Shown here: piece by piece, positions 33,174 to 43,001 of the stretch
How positions within the stretch are numbered: position 1 is the first letter of the stretch
Layout: each line of letters begins with the position of its first letter
Source: Serratia fonticola
GTDB lineage: Bacteria; Pseudomonadota; Gammaproteobacteria; Enterobacterales; Enterobacteriaceae
Assembly (NCBI RefSeq): GCF_001006005.1
Contig: NZ_CP011254.1
Span: 4,216,001-4,280,000, forward strand
Reading direction: 5' to 3'
Length of the DNA: 64,000 nucleotides
Translations under genes and position numbers: made by a program
Notes under the pieces: model-generated
Told to the model about the DNA's origin: nothing
What the model saw: only the letters and a program-made list of their open reading frames with translations
Database searches by the model: none

Positions 33174-35612
33174 CTACAGCTTCACAATCTGCACCAGATT
33201 GGTGTGTTGCGGGTTGCCCTTGGCCAGCGGGGAAGGGCGATGGTGGGTCAGAATATTCACGCTGCCGCCGTGATCGACCTTATCACCAAACATATCCGCC
33301 GCCAGCCAGGCGCCTTGGCCCATCGCGGTGACGCCGGGCATAATGCGTGGCGTTACCTTCGCCTGGATCTGCGTTTCGCCCCGGCCGTTAAAGACCTTCA
33401 CCCGATCGCCGTTCTTGATGCCGCGCGCCTGCGCATCCAGCGTGTTGATCCACACCTCCTGCGGGCAAGCCTGCTGCAATACGTCGATATTACCGTAGCT
33501 GGAATGGGTTCTGGCCTTGTAGTGGTAACCAAACAATTGCAGCGGATATTGGCTGCTCAGCGGATCTTCCCAACCTTCGAACCCGGCGGCATAGACAGGT
33601 AACGGGTGGATCACATCTTCTGGCGCCAACTCCCAGGTAGCAGCGATTTCCGCCAGCCGTTCGGAATAAATTTCAATCTTGCCCGATGGCGTTTTCAGTG
33701 GGTTGGCCTGCGGATCTTCTCTGAACTCCTTGAAGGCCACCACGTGCTCTTCCGGGCATTTGCGCTTATAAATACCGGCGCTTTTCATCTCTTGATAGCT
33801 TGGCATCTCCGGATTGCGTTCGCGGGTTTTCTCACACAGGTATTCGATCCACTGTTGCTGGTTGCGCCCCTCGGTGAAGGTTGCTTCGGCCTGTGGCCCA
33901 ACCCGTTTGGCCACCTCGGAAAGGATCTCGTAAATCGGGCGGCGTTCAAACTTGCGCGTGGTGGCGGGCTGGCCCAGGATCACATAGCCCATATTGCCTG
34001 CGGACTCATGAGAGATTAGGTCTTCCTGCTCGGTTGGCATCAGATCGGGCAGCAGGATGTCGCAGTATTTGGCCGACGAGGTCATAAAGTGCTCGATGCC
34101 GACGATCATTTCACACTTGCTGTCGTCTTGCAGGATCTGGTGGGTACGGCTGATATCGCCATGCTGGTTGATCAACGTATTACTGGCGTAGCACCAAATA
34201 AACTTGATCGGCACGTCCAGCTTGTCTTTGCCACGGATGCCGTCACGTTTGGCGGTCATTTCCGGGCCGCGCATGATGGCGTCGGTCCAGGTAAACACCG
34301 AAATCTTGGTCTGCACCGGGTTGGTCAGCATGTCGAACCATTCCACGCCCAGATCGAAGCTACCTTCGCGGCAGCCGGTATTACCGCCGTTGATACCGAC
34401 GTTACCGGTCAGGATCGGTAACATGGCTATGGCCCTGGCGGTTTGTTCACCGTTGGCGTGACGCTGCGGCCCCCAGCCTTGGCAGATATAGGCCGGTTTG
34501 GTCATGCCGATTTCGCGGGCCAGTTGGATAATGGTGTTGGTCAGTATCCCGGTGATACGAGCCGCCCACTCTGGCGTTTTGGCGATGCCATCGTCACCCT
34601 GGCCGAGGATATAGGCTTTGTAATGGCCGTTTTTTGGCGCGCTGCTGGGTAGGGTGGTTTCATCATAGCCTACGCAGTATTTATCCAGGAACGGCTGGTC
34701 CACCAGGTTTTCGCTGATCAACACGTGGGCGATGCCTGCAACCAACGCAGCATCGGTGCCCGGGCGGATCGGTACCCATTGATCTTCACGGCCACCAGCG
34801 GTATCGGTATAGCGCGGATCAATGACAATCATCTTGGCGTTAGAGATAGCCCTGGCTTGTTCCAGATAGTAGGTCACGCCACCACCGCTCATGCGGGTTT
34901 CCGCCGGATTGTTGCCAAACAGTACCACCAGCTTGCTGTTGGCGATATCATCCGGGCTGTTGCCCTGCTGTGCGCCGTACAGATAGGGCATGGCGGCGGT
35001 GATCTGCGCGGTGCTGTAACTGCCATAGCGGCTGAGGAAGCCGCCGCAGGAGTTCATCAGGCGATAAGGCACGTTGGAGTTGGTGATATTGCCGCCGTCG
35101 ACCCCGGTACCGTACAGCACGTGCACCGCTTCATTACCGTATTGCGCCAGGGTGTGCTTCAACTGGCCGCTGATGGTATCCAGCGCTTCTTCCCAACTGA
35201 TGCGTTTGAACTTGCCTTCGCCGCGTTTGCCGACGCGTTTCATCGGGTATTTCAGACGGTCCGGGTGGTTCATACGGCGGCGGATAGAGCGCCCGCGCAG
35301 GCAGGCCCGCACCTGATGGTTGCCATATTGATCGTTGCCGGTGTTGTCGGTTTCCACCCAGTAGACTTCGTCATCCCGCACGTGCAGGCGCAGCGCACAG
35401 CGGCTGCCGCAGTTTACGGTGCAAGAACTCCAGACCACCTTGTCTTCCGGCTGTTGGGCATTTGGCAGCGGCTCGGCGGCAGCGATTTTACGGAAGGGTA
35501 ACACCAGCCCCGAAGTGGCGGCCAGTAAACAGCCGGTAGCCGAGCCGGTTTTGATTAGCTTACGACGGCTGAACGGGTGATGAAGCAGGTCCGGGTTGTT
35601 GTTATCGTTCAT
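33174..35612 (-). CDS. DmsA/YnfE-type Tat-exported molybdopterin oxidoreductase (orphan catalytic subunit)
   Basis: 812 residues, the size of DmsA (814). Twin-arginine signal SRRKLIKTGS at 15-24, then a [4Fe-4S] motif C64-x3-C68-x3-C72...C104, and the molybdenum-ligand region YGSYSTAQ near 196-203. The blocks KLVVLFGNNPAETRMSGGGVTYYLE, YICQGWGPQRHANGEQTARAIAMLPILTG and the C-terminal molydopterin-binding domain with AMGQGAW follow DmsA/YnfE closely. It should reduce DMSO, TMAO, an S-/N-oxide or a selenium oxyanion in the periplasm. Unusually, no dmsB-like ferredoxin or dmsC-like anchor gene lies beside it: it is flanked by the convergent lyase gene and a 1 kb gap. It may borrow partners encoded elsewhere. 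Confidence 0.87.
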   Translation of the reverse strand: MNDNNNPDLLHHPFSRRKLIKTGSATGCLLAATSGLVLPFRKIAAAEPLPNAQQPEDKVVWSSCTVNCGSRCALRLHVRDDEVYWVETDNTGNDQYGNHQVRACLRGRSIRRRMNHPDRLKYPMKRVGKRGEGKFKRISWEEALDTISGQLKHTLAQYGNEAVHVLYGTGVDGGNITNSNVPYRLMNSCGGFLSRYGSYSTAQITAAMPYLYGAQQGNSPDDIANSKLVVLFGNNPAETRMSGGGVTYYLEQARAISNAKMIVIDPRYTDTAGGREDQWVPIRPGTDAALVAGIAHVLISENLVDQPFLDKYCVGYDETTLPSSAPKNGHYKAYILGQGDDGIAKTPEWAARITGILTNTIIQLAREIGMTKPAYICQGWGPQRHANGEQTARAIAMLPILTGNVGINGGNTGCREGSFDLGVEWFDMLTNPVQTKISVFTWTDAIMRGPEMTAKRDGIRGKDKLDVPIKFIWCYASNTLINQHGDISRTHQILQDDSKCEMIVGIEHFMTSSAKYCDILLPDLMPTEQEDLISHESAGNMGYVILGQPATTRKFERRPIYEILSEVAKRVGPQAEATFTEGRNQQQWIEYLCEKTRERNPEMPSYQEMKSAGIYKRKCPEEHVVAFKEFREDPQANPLKTPSGKIEIYSERLAEIAATWELAPEDVIHPLPVYAAGFEGWEDPLSSQYPLQLFGYHYKARTHSSYGNIDVLQQACPQEVWINTLDAQARGIKNGDRVKVFNGRGETQIQAKVTPRIMPGVTAMGQGAWLAADMFGDKVDHGGSVNILTHHRPSPLAKGNPQHTNLVQIVKL

Positions 35613-36082
35613 GATAGTGCTCCCTGTGCTGGCCTATTTCGGTGCCGATAACGCCTGATGTCTGGTTTGCTATTAACCTATGATGTCTCTTGGCAAGACG
35701 TTTTAAGTCAGGCAACGGTGGCGTGAACTATTAAAAGTGCTAACCTGTAGCGAATAGAACCGTCTGCATTAATGAATTTGCATTGGTAATATTCGCCATG
35801 CAAAGTTATCTCTGAGCTTGATAATTGGATTACCTCTTAATAAGTATACTCGTGCACGGGGCAGATGAAGTTTGCTTGAGGTCAAGTTTTAGCTTTTAGC
35901 AAGCGAATAAAGCGGGCTGGTTGTTTCTTTTCACAGCGGCAAGCGTTGTGTTGAGGCCGGTATCTCAATCTATAGCATATTTGGTTGGCAGGATTAAGGG
36001 ATGTTGGTGAATTAAATCCAGCGTCGATACAATATTGTTATGGCCTCGTGCAACATAAGCCCCCCGTTACGCGCGTGTTAGA

Positions 36083-36114
36083 GGGATTAGCAAAGTCATT
36101 CATTGCTTAATCCC
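36083..36114. other. Hairpin in the dmsA-like/hybO intergenic region
   Basis: GGGATTAGCAA and TTGCTTAATCCC form an 11-bp stem with one bulged A. No T-run follows. It is one of the few features in the 1.05 kb gap 35613-36665, which also holds the promoters of the two divergent genes, a possible small ORF at 36342 and an FNR box. Confidence 0.35.
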
Positions 36115-36341
36115 CGATGTATTGCATGATGACCAATCCCCGCCAGCCGTCACAGTGGTAGGAAAATCGGGTAAAAGTTCGACATCTTGCAACACCATTA
36201 CCAAGCACGACCCCGCTGATGACTCTGCAATAAAATTATAAACTAAAACGGCATATTACGTGTTTTCCTGCCCCGGCCTTTTCTATACTCATCACGCTTG
36301 ATTGTGTCGTAAAGCTTATGCTGAGGCAGGGGGGATATTAA

Positions 36342-36434
36342 TTGTTACAAAACGATTCAGGTGAATACATTATTATTCTTGTTGTTTGCTCGGTGGCTTA
36401 TTTAACGGGGTTAGGATTTTTATTTAAAAGGTAA
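36342..36434 (+). CDS. Possible 30-residue small membrane protein
   Basis: A TTG start at 36342 lies about 8 nt after an unusually strong SD (AGGGGGG at 36328-36334) and opens 30 codons ending LTGLGFLFKR before TAA 36432-36434. The peptide has a short polar N-terminus (QNDSGEY), one membrane span of about 19 residues and a Lys-Arg end, the usual look of tiny enterobacterial membrane proteins. A TATACT -10-like box lies at 36284-36289, but no good -35. Unrecognised. Moderate to low confidence. Confidence 0.35.
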   Translation: MLQNDSGEYIIILVVCSVAYLTGLGFLFKR

Positions 36435-36560
36435 TGAGAGTTATTGTTATTTAAATGCGTGCGCGAATAAATCTAGCCAGAAAAATATGCAAGAAAAATA
36501 TTTTTTGCTGAAGCGATTTTTCTCATGTTACGCAAATATTAACCGTTACCTCTGCAAAGG

Positions 36561-36574
36561 TTGATAAAGATCAA
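36561..36574 (+). promoter_or_regulatory. FNR box of the hyb promoter
   Basis: TTGATAAAGATCAA is a perfect match to TTGAT-N4-ATCAA. A TATATT -10-like element at 36599-36604 puts the site near -41.5, a class II FNR-activated promoter, about 90 bp before hybO. Anaerobic induction of hydrogenase 2 fits. Confidence 0.8.
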
Positions 36575-36665
36575 CTCAGGGTAGCCGGAAAATAACAATA
36601 TATTAACCACCCGCATACTGTGTTTACGGGCTTGCATGTCGGTCATCAACAGGGGATAGATAATA

Positions 36666-37799
36666 ATGATAAGGGAAAATCAAACATTTTTCCGGGATGG
36701 CGTGAATCGCCGCGATTTTATGAAGTTATGTGCGGCATTGGCCGCCACCATGGGGCTCAGCACCAAAGCCGCCGCCGAAATAGCCCACTCGGTAGGTTCG
36801 CCACAGCGGCCACCGGTCATCTGGATCGGGGCTCAGGAATGTACCGGCTGTACGGAGTCCTTGTTACGGGCCACTCACCCAACGATCGAGAACCTGTTGC
36901 TTGACGTGGTTTCCATGGAATACCACGAAGTCCTCTCTGCTGCGTTCGGCGAACAGGCGGAAGAAAACAAGCACCGCGCGATTGAGCAATACAAAGGGAA
37001 ATACGTGCTGGTGGTCGACGGCTCCATTCCGATGAAGGATGGCGGCGTCTACTGCATGGTGGCCGGTAAGCCGATCGTTGAACATATCCGTAATGCGGCA
37101 GAGCACGCCGCTGCGGTGATCGCCATCGGCTCCTGTGCCGCCTGGGGCGGCGTCGCGGCCAGCGGACCTAACCCGACCGGCGCGGTCAGCCTGCAGGATA
37201 TTTTACCCGGCAAAACCGTCATCAACATTCCCGGCTGCCCACCTAACCCGCACAACTTCCTGGCGACGGTGGCCCATATCATCACCTATCAACGGCCACC
37301 GGCGCTGGACGCGAAAAATCGCCCCGAGTTCGCCTATGCCCGCCTGATCCATGAAAACTGTGAGCGCCGTCCGCACTTTGACGCCGGGCGTTTCGCCAAA
37401 CAGTTTGGTGATGACGGCCATCGGCAAGGCTGGTGCCTGTATCACCTTGGCTGCAAGGGGCCAGAAACCTACGGCAACTGCTCAACGCTGGAGTTCTGCG
37501 ACGTGGGCGGTGGCATCTGGCCGGTCGGGATCGGCCACCCATGCTACGGCTGTAACGAGGAGGGCATCGGCTTTACCAAAGGGATCGCCCAGTTGGCTAG
37601 CGTCGAAAATCCTACCCCACGAAACGCCAAACCCGAAGTGGGTATCGTCGAAGGCGGGCATGTCAGCCCAACGGCGATGGGATTGCTTGGCGGTGTCGTC
37701 GGCCTGGTTGCCGGGGTCAGCCTGATGGCGGTGAAAGAGCTGGGGCGGCAGCAAAAAACGCAGCGTAAAGACGATGAGCAGCCGCCAAGCAAGGAGTAA
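36666..37799 (+). CDS. hybO: Hydrogenase 2 small subunit HybO
   Basis: 377 residues (E. coli 372). Tat motif NRRDFMKLCAALAATMG (R15-R16) in the leader, then the small-subunit FeS ligands: ECTGCTES near 60, IGSCAAWGG near 157, PGCPPNPHNF near 190, HLGCKGP and HPCYGCNEEGIGF near 285-300. A C-terminal membrane helix (AMGLLGGVVGLVAGVSLMAVK, about 337-357) anchors the heterodimer to the periplasmic face. It carries electrons from the NiFe site to HybA/HybB. First gene of the hyb-hyp operon, behind the FNR box. Confidence 0.96.
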   Translation: MIRENQTFFRDGVNRRDFMKLCAALAATMGLSTKAAAEIAHSVGSPQRPPVIWIGAQECTGCTESLLRATHPTIENLLLDVVSMEYHEVLSAAFGEQAEENKHRAIEQYKGKYVLVVDGSIPMKDGGVYCMVAGKPIVEHIRNAAEHAAAVIAIGSCAAWGGVAASGPNPTGAVSLQDILPGKTVINIPGCPPNPHNFLATVAHIITYQRPPALDAKNRPEFAYARLIHENCERRPHFDAGRFAKQFGDDGHRQGWCLYHLGCKGPETYGNCSTLEFCDVGGGIWPVGIGHPCYGCNEEGIGFTKGIAQLASVENPTPRNAKPEVGIVEGGHVSPTAMGLLGGVVGLVAGVSLMAVKELGRQQKTQRKDDEQPPSKE

Positions 37800-37802
37800 G
37801 CC

Positions 37803-38813
37803 GTGAATCGACGTAACTTTCTAAAACTGACCTGCGGTGGCGCGATGTTGGCAGGGGTTGCCCCTGCGGCGCAGGCCGGGCCGGAGAACAAGCAGCCCAT
37901 CCCCAACTCGCTGGGCATGCTGTATGACTCGACCCTGTGCGTGGGTTGCCAGGCCTGTGTCAGCAAATGCCAACGTATCAACCATACCGATGAACCGCAT
38001 GGCGAAACCTATGCTTACGCGGGTACCGAAGCGACCTGGTCGAACAACGACAAGCTCAGCCCCTATACCAACAACATTATTCAGGTGTGGACCAGCGGAG
38101 ACGGCAAGCACAAAGACCAGGTGGACAACGGCTACGCCTATATCAAAAAGCAGTGCATGCACTGTGTCGATCCCAACTGCGTATCCGTCTGCCCGGTTCA
38201 GGCGCTGCACAAAGATGCCAAAACCGGCATCGTGCATTACAACCCGGATGTCTGTACCGGCTGCCGCTACTGCATGGTGGGTTGCCCGTTCAACGTGCCG
38301 AAATACGACTACGACAACCCGTTCGGCAAGATCCACAAATGCGAGCTCTGTAACCAGAAAGGCGTTGCCCGGCTGGATCAGGGCGGGTTGCCAGGCTGTG
38401 TCGAAGTCTGCCCAACCGGGGCGGTGATCTTTGGCACTCGCGAGCAATTAATGGCCGAAGCCAAACAGCGTCTGGCCAGTAAGCCCGGTGAAAATTACCG
38501 TTACCCGCGCCAAACCCTGCAAGGCAACGACCATTACGAACACCCGGTGCCGCATTACCAACCGCACCTGTATGGCGAGCATGAGGGCGGCGGAACGCAG
38601 GTGCTGGTGCTGACTGGCGTGCCTTTCGAGGATCTCGGCTTGCCAGCACTGGAGGAGTTGTCAACCGGTGCGCGTTCCGAGCATATCCAGCACACGCTGT
38701 ACAAAGGCATGGTGTTGCCGTTTGCCGCTCTGGCCGGGATCACCTTCCTGGTGCAGCGCAACCAGCGTAACGAGCGTCAGGACAAGAAGGAAGATAAACA
38801 TGACGACGCATAA
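37803..38813 (+). CDS. hybA: Hydrogenase 2 ferredoxin-type subunit HybA
   Basis: 336 residues (E. coli 328). A Tat signal starts the protein ([13 protein letters not shown]). Four ferredoxin-type cysteine groups: [12 protein letters not shown] near 40, [16 protein letters not shown] near 118, [19 protein letters not shown] near 150, and [12 protein letters not shown]...CVEVCP near 180-205. A C-terminal membrane helix ([17 protein letters not shown], about 300-316) is followed by a charged tail. It links HybO to HybB. It starts 3 nt after hybO, and its last 14 bp overlap hybB. Confidence 0.95.
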   Translation: MNRRNFLKLTCGGAMLAGVAPAAQAGPENKQPIPNSLGMLYDSTLCVGCQACVSKCQRINHTDEPHGETYAYAGTEATWSNNDKLSPYTNNIIQVWTSGDGKHKDQVDNGYAYIKKQCMHCVDPNCVSVCPVQALHKDAKTGIVHYNPDVCTGCRYCMVGCPFNVPKYDYDNPFGKIHKCELCNQKGVARLDQGGLPGCVEVCPTGAVIFGTREQLMAEAKQRLASKPGENYRYPRQTLQGNDHYEHPVPHYQPHLYGEHEGGGTQVLVLTGVPFEDLGLPALEELSTGARSEHIQHTLYKGMVLPFAALAGITFLVQRNQRNERQDKKEDKHDDA

Positions 38814-39999
38814 AACGCAGCCACTCGGCGGGCGGCTGGTGAGCTGGCCGGTGATGATGCTGGCACCGTTTGTGGTGCTGTGCCTGTTGCTGATCCTCAA
38901 ACGTCTGGTGTTGGGGTTGGGCGATGTTTCCGATTTGAACGGCGGCTATCCCTGGGGGATCTGGATCGCGTTCGATCTGTTGGTAGGCACAGGTTTAGCC
39001 TGCGGCGGCTGGGCGTTGGCCTGGGCGGTGTATGTGTTCAACCGGGGAGAATATCACCCGCTGGTGCGGCCTGCGCTGTTGGCCAGCCTGTTCGGCTATT
39101 CGCTGGGCGGGCTGTCGATCACCATCGACGTCGGCCGTTACTGGAACCTGCCTTACTTCTATATCCCCGGCCATTTCAACACCTCGTCGGTGCTGTTTGA
39201 AACCGCGGTCTGTATGACGATCTATGTCGGCATCGTGGCGCTGGAGTTTGCCCCGGCGCTGCTGGAACGGCTGGGCTGGAAGGTGTCGCTCAAACGGCTC
39301 AACAAGGTGATGTTCCTGGTGATCGCCCTGGGCGCATTGCTGCCAACCATGCACCAATCCTCGATGGGTTCGCTGATGATTGCGGCGGGGATCAAAATCC
39401 ACCCGCTGTGGCAAAGCTACGAAATGCTACCGCTGTTCTCTCTGTTGACGGCGGGCATTCTGGGCTTCTCGATAGTGATATTTGAAGGCTCGCTGGTGCA
39501 GGCCGGGCTGCGGGGGAAAGGGCCAGAGGAAACGCCGCTGTTTGCCCGCATGACCTACATCATCGATGGGTTCTTACTGCTGTTTATTGTGCTGCGCTTT
39601 GGGGAACTGATCTGGCGCGGCAAAACGGACTATCTGTGGCATCTCGATCGGTTTGCCATCTCGTTCTGGGTGGAAACGCTGTTGATGTTGGTGCCGCTGG
39701 TGATGTTCCGCTGGAAACGCAACCGCCGCAACTCACGCCTGCTGTTTCTCGGTGCGCTGAGCATGGTTTGCGGAGCTTCGTTCTGGCGGCTGAATTACGC
39801 GTTGCTGGCCTACGACCCTGGCAATGGCTACCACTATTTCCCGACGGCCAGCGAACTGCTGATCTCCATCGGCTTTGTGGCAATTGAAGTTTGTGCGTAC
39901 ATCCTGTTGATCCGGTTGTTACCGGTGCTGCCTGCGCATCAACATAAGAATGAAAACAACCAGTTAGAGGTAGAGCATGAGCCAACGCATCACCATTGA
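38800..39999 (+). CDS. hybB: Hydrogenase 2 membrane subunit HybB
   Basis: 399 residues from ATG 38800, which overlaps the hybA 3' end (E. coli HybB 392); the longer frame upstream is out of register with homologues. About ten hydrophobic segments of the NrfD/PsrC type, with [18 protein letters not shown] near 48 and [23 protein letters not shown] near 110. It passes electrons to quinone, and in E. coli couples this to proton movement. A His-rich C-terminus ([10 protein letters not shown]) overlaps the hybC start by 23 bp. Confidence 0.95.
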   Translation: MTTHKTQPLGGRLVSWPVMMLAPFVVLCLLLILKRLVLGLGDVSDLNGGYPWGIWIAFDLLVGTGLACGGWALAWAVYVFNRGEYHPLVRPALLASLFGYSLGGLSITIDVGRYWNLPYFYIPGHFNTSSVLFETAVCMTIYVGIVALEFAPALLERLGWKVSLKRLNKVMFLVIALGALLPTMHQSSMGSLMIAAGIKIHPLWQSYEMLPLFSLLTAGILGFSIVIFEGSLVQAGLRGKGPEETPLFARMTYIIDGFLLLFIVLRFGELIWRGKTDYLWHLDRFAISFWVETLLMLVPLVMFRWKRNRRNSRLLFLGALSMVCGASFWRLNYALLAYDPGNGYHYFPTASELLISIGFVAIEVCAYILLIRLLPVLPAHQHKNENNQLEVEHEPTHHH

Positions 40000-41671
40000 T
40001 CCCGTCACCCGCATTGAGGGCCACCTGCGCATCGACTGTGAAATCGAAGACGGCAAGGTGGTTAAAGCCTGGTCCTCCGGCACCATGTGGCGCGGAATGG
40101 AAGAGATCCTGCAAGGTAATGACCCGCGTGACGCGTGGATGATCGTCCAGCGGATCTGCGGCGTGTGCACCACCATTCACGCGTTAGCCTCGGTGCGGAC
40201 GGTGGAAAATGCGCTGGGCATGGAGATCCCGGTCAATGCCCAGTATATCCGCAATATCATTGCCGCCGCCCACAGCATTCACGACCATATTGTGCATTTC
40301 TACCAGCTCTCGGCGCTGGACTGGGTGGACGTCACCTCGGCGCTGAAGGCCGACCCGCAGAAGGCTGCCGATTTGCTCAGTGGCCTGTCTAGCTGGCCGT
40401 TGAACAGCGCTGCCGAGTTCACCCGGGTGCAGCAGAAGATCAAGGATCTGGTCGCCAGCGGCCAACTGGGCATCTTCGCCAATGGCTACTGGGGACACCC
40501 GGCCATGGCGTTACCGCCGGAGATTAACCTGATCGCCGTTGCCCACTATCTGCAGGCGCTGGAATGCCAGCGTGATGCCAACCGCGTGGTGGCAATACTG
40601 GGCGGCAAAACGCCGCATATCCAGAACCTGGCGGTGGGCGGGGTGGCTAACCCGATCAACCTCGATGCCCCTAGCGTGTTGAACCTCGAGCGCCTGATGT
40701 ACCTGAAAACCTTTATCGATCGCCTGGGCGACTTTATCGAGCAGGTTTATCTGGTGGACAGCGCGGTGATCGCGGCGCATTACCCTGAGTGGCTAACCCT
40801 TGGCAAAGGCTCAGACTGCTATCTCTGCGTGCCGGAGCTGCCGATCGATCGTAAAGGCGACCAGTTCCTGATGCCGGGTGGCTATCTGGAGAACGGCAAG
40901 TTCCGGCCAATCGCCAACCAGCGCGATGAGTATCTGATCAAGGGTATTCAGGAGAGCGGTAAACACGCCTGGTATCAGGACGATGAACCGCTGGCACCGT
41001 GGGAAGGGCTGACCCGGCCTAAATACACCGGCTGGCAGGAAGATGGCAAATACTCTTGGGTAAAAGCGCCAACCTTCTACGGCAAAGCGGTAGAGATGGG
41101 GCCGTTGGCCTGGCTGATGTGTACCCTGCAAGCCGAGCACCCGCCAACCCAGAAATATTTTGCCAAGGTCAACAGCAATTACCAGGCCCTGACCGGCAAA
41201 GCGTTAACCGCCGATCAGTTGCCGTCGACCCTGGGCCGCATTGTCGGGCGCACGGTACATGCCTGTGTGCTGCATGAAACCCTGGGCCAGCAGTGGCAGG
41301 CGTTGGTGAGCAATATTGGCAGCGGCGACCACGAAACCTTTATCCAACCGAATATTCCGTTGACCGGTGAGATCCGGGGCGTGGGCTTTATCGAAGCTCC
41401 GCGCGGTGCATTGTCTCACTGGGTGGTGATCAAGGACGGCAAGATCGCCAACTATCAGGCGGTAGTGCCCTCAACCTGGAACGCCGGGCCACGCAACTTT
41501 AACGATGAGCCCGGTCCTTACGAACGCTCGCTGGTTGGCACGCCGGTGGCCGATCCGAGCAAACCGCTGGAGGTGGTGCGAACTATCCACTCGTTCGACC
41601 CGTGCATGTCCTGTGCGGTACATATTGTAGACACCACTGGCAATGAAGTGACCAGGGTCAAGGTGCTGTAA
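39977..41671 (+). CDS. hybC: Hydrogenase 2 large subunit HybC (NiFe)
   Basis: 564 residues (E. coli 567). NiFe ligands: RICGVC (C61, C64) near the N-terminus and DPCMSCAVH (C543, C546) at the C-terminus. The 15-residue extension after H549 (IVDTTGNEVTRVKVL) is the peptide removed by HybD after nickel insertion. It oxidises H2 at the periplasmic side; it has no Tat signal and is co-exported with HybO. It overlaps hybB at the start, and its stop shares a base with the hybD ATG. Confidence 0.97.
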   Translation: MSQRITIDPVTRIEGHLRIDCEIEDGKVVKAWSSGTMWRGMEEILQGNDPRDAWMIVQRICGVCTTIHALASVRTVENALGMEIPVNAQYIRNIIAAAHSIHDHIVHFYQLSALDWVDVTSALKADPQKAADLLSGLSSWPLNSAAEFTRVQQKIKDLVASGQLGIFANGYWGHPAMALPPEINLIAVAHYLQALECQRDANRVVAILGGKTPHIQNLAVGGVANPINLDAPSVLNLERLMYLKTFIDRLGDFIEQVYLVDSAVIAAHYPEWLTLGKGSDCYLCVPELPIDRKGDQFLMPGGYLENGKFRPIANQRDEYLIKGIQESGKHAWYQDDEPLAPWEGLTRPKYTGWQEDGKYSWVKAPTFYGKAVEMGPLAWLMCTLQAEHPPTQKYFAKVNSNYQALTGKALTADQLPSTLGRIVGRTVHACVLHETLGQQWQALVSNIGSGDHETFIQPNIPLTGEIRGVGFIEAPRGALSHWVVIKDGKIANYQAVVPSTWNAGPRNFNDEPGPYERSLVGTPVADPSKPLEVVRTIHSFDPCMSCAVHIVDTTGNEVTRVKVL

Positions 41672-42171
41672 TGAGAATCTTGGTATTAGGCATAGGTAAT
41701 CTGTTATTGGGCGATGAAGCGGTGGGCGTGCGCATCGTCGAAGCCCTTGAGCAGCGCTATCGCTTACCGGCCCATGTTGAGGTGCTGGACGGTGGCACCT
41801 CGGGGATGGAACTGATGGAAATGATGGCCGATCGCGATCATCTGATTGTGGCGGATGCGGTGTTGACCGGTGCTGCACCGGGTAGCGTCGCCGTGCTGTA
41901 TGACGAAGATATCCCGGCGCTGTTTACCCGTAAGGTTTCGCCTCATCAACTGGGGCTTTCCGACGTGCTGATGGCGCTGCGGCTGACGGATGAGTTTCCC
42001 CGTCGGCTCACCCTGGTGGGCGTGGTGCCAGAGTCGCTGGAGCCTGGAATAGGTCTGACCGCCGTGGTTAGCCAGGCGATTGAACCAGCGTTAGCCCAGG
42101 TGTTGCTGGCGCTGCAAGAGAGCGGCGTGGTGGCGGAGCCAAAAGAGGTGGCCAATGCAGACTGTGACTAA
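41671..42171 (+). CDS. hybD: Hydrogenase 2 maturation endopeptidase HybD
   Basis: 166 residues (E. coli 164). N-terminus MRILVLGIGNLLLGDEAVGVRIVEAL with the nickel-recognition Glu/Asp (GDEAVG), DGGTSGMELMEMM near 50, and the conserved His region KVSPHQLGLSDVL near 90. It removes the HybC C-terminal extension once nickel is in place. It begins within the hybC stop (TAATG) and overlaps hybE by 17 bp. Confidence 0.95.
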   Translation: MRILVLGIGNLLLGDEAVGVRIVEALEQRYRLPAHVEVLDGGTSGMELMEMMADRDHLIVADAVLTGAAPGSVAVLYDEDIPALFTRKVSPHQLGLSDVLMALRLTDEFPRRLTLVGVVPESLEPGIGLTAVVSQAIEPALAQVLLALQESGVVAEPKEVANADCD

Positions 42172-42640
42172 CGGTTTTCAGCTCAACCCCAGCGCGCTGT
42201 TGGAAACCGCCTTTCAGGCGATCGCCGATGGTGAGATGCAGGGTTTGCCGTTTTTCCAACCGCAAATTCCGGTGCGTGCCTGTGGCTTTCAGCTGTTTGA
42301 ACGGCAGTGGGTCGGCACCATTCTCACGCCGTGGATGCTCAGCCTGCTGGTGTTGCCCGGTCCTGAACAGGTTTGGCAACCCTATGCGGTGGGAGACAAG
42401 CTGGCGTTGAGCCTGCCTTGCGGCAGCGTGCGGTTTATCGTCGGTGAGATTGTGGGTTGCGGGCAATACCTGGCCTGTTCGCTGATGTCTCCGTTGGATC
42501 GCCATCTGGGGGCCGAGCAGGCGCTGGCGTTGGCACAACAGAGCGCGCGGATGGCGCTTTCGCTACCGGTAGCGGATGGCAACATCCCCAGTAATCCGGG
42601 GCGCAGGGCGCTATTTGGTCTTTCACAGAGAACGGCGTAG
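42155..42640 (+). CDS. hybE: Hydrogenase 2 chaperone HybE
   Basis: 161 residues (E. coli 162). It is the HybE/HyaE-type hydrogenase-specific chaperone that retains HybO until the complex is assembled and ready for Tat export. Family stretches include FFQPQIPVRACGFQLFERQWVGTILTPWMLSLLVLPGP. It overlaps hybD, and its stop abuts the hypA ATG. Confidence 0.93.
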   Translation: MQTVTNGFQLNPSALLETAFQAIADGEMQGLPFFQPQIPVRACGFQLFERQWVGTILTPWMLSLLVLPGPEQVWQPYAVGDKLALSLPCGSVRFIVGEIVGCGQYLACSLMSPLDRHLGAEQALALAQQSARMALSLPVADGNIPSNPGRRALFGLSQRTA

Positions 42641-42982
42641 ATGCATGAAATCAGCCTGTGCCTGAGCACGATGGAATTGATAGAACAGCAGGCTCGGCAG
42701 CACGGAGCTAAACGGGTGACGGCGGTGTGGCTGGAAATTGGGGCGCTCTCTTGTATTGAAGAGCACGCGCTGCGTTTCAGCTTTGCCTCCGCATCCCGCA
42801 ATACGCTGGCAGAGGGGTGCCAGCTATTGCTGGACTACCAAGCGGCCCGCGCCTGGTGCTGGAGTTGCAGCATGAGCGTGTTGATTGAAAAACATGATGA
42901 AGGTTGCCCACAGTGCGGCAGCCACCAGCTGCGCGTCGAGAGCGGTGACAGCCTGCGGTTAAAGCAGCTGGAAGTGGAATAA
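42641..42982 (+). CDS. hybF: Nickel incorporation protein HypA/HybF
   Basis: 113 residues, as E. coli HybF/HypA. Starts MHEISLCLSTMELIE with the nickel-binding His2; the zinc-site pairs are CWSC near 73 and CPQC near 91. It works with HypB to deliver nickel to the large-subunit precursor. It begins immediately after the hybE stop. It is named hybF by position in the hyb operon; hypA would be equally apt. Confidence 0.93.
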   Translation: MHEISLCLSTMELIEQQARQHGAKRVTAVWLEIGALSCIEEHALRFSFASASRNTLAEGCQLLLDYQAARAWCWSCSMSVLIEKHDEGCPQCGSHQLRVESGDSLRLKQLEVE

Positions 42983-43001
42983 TTTTGAGGAGTGAATAAC
43001 G

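Noticed and set aside
35818..35834. TTGATAATTGGATTACC as an FNR site for the dmsA-like gene
   Set aside because: Only one half-site is good; the other half does not match ATCAA.
35874..35886. CTTGAGGTCAAG as a MerR/SoxR-type operator
   Set aside because: Arms are only 5 bp with a 2-nt centre and do not match the SoxR consensus spacing.
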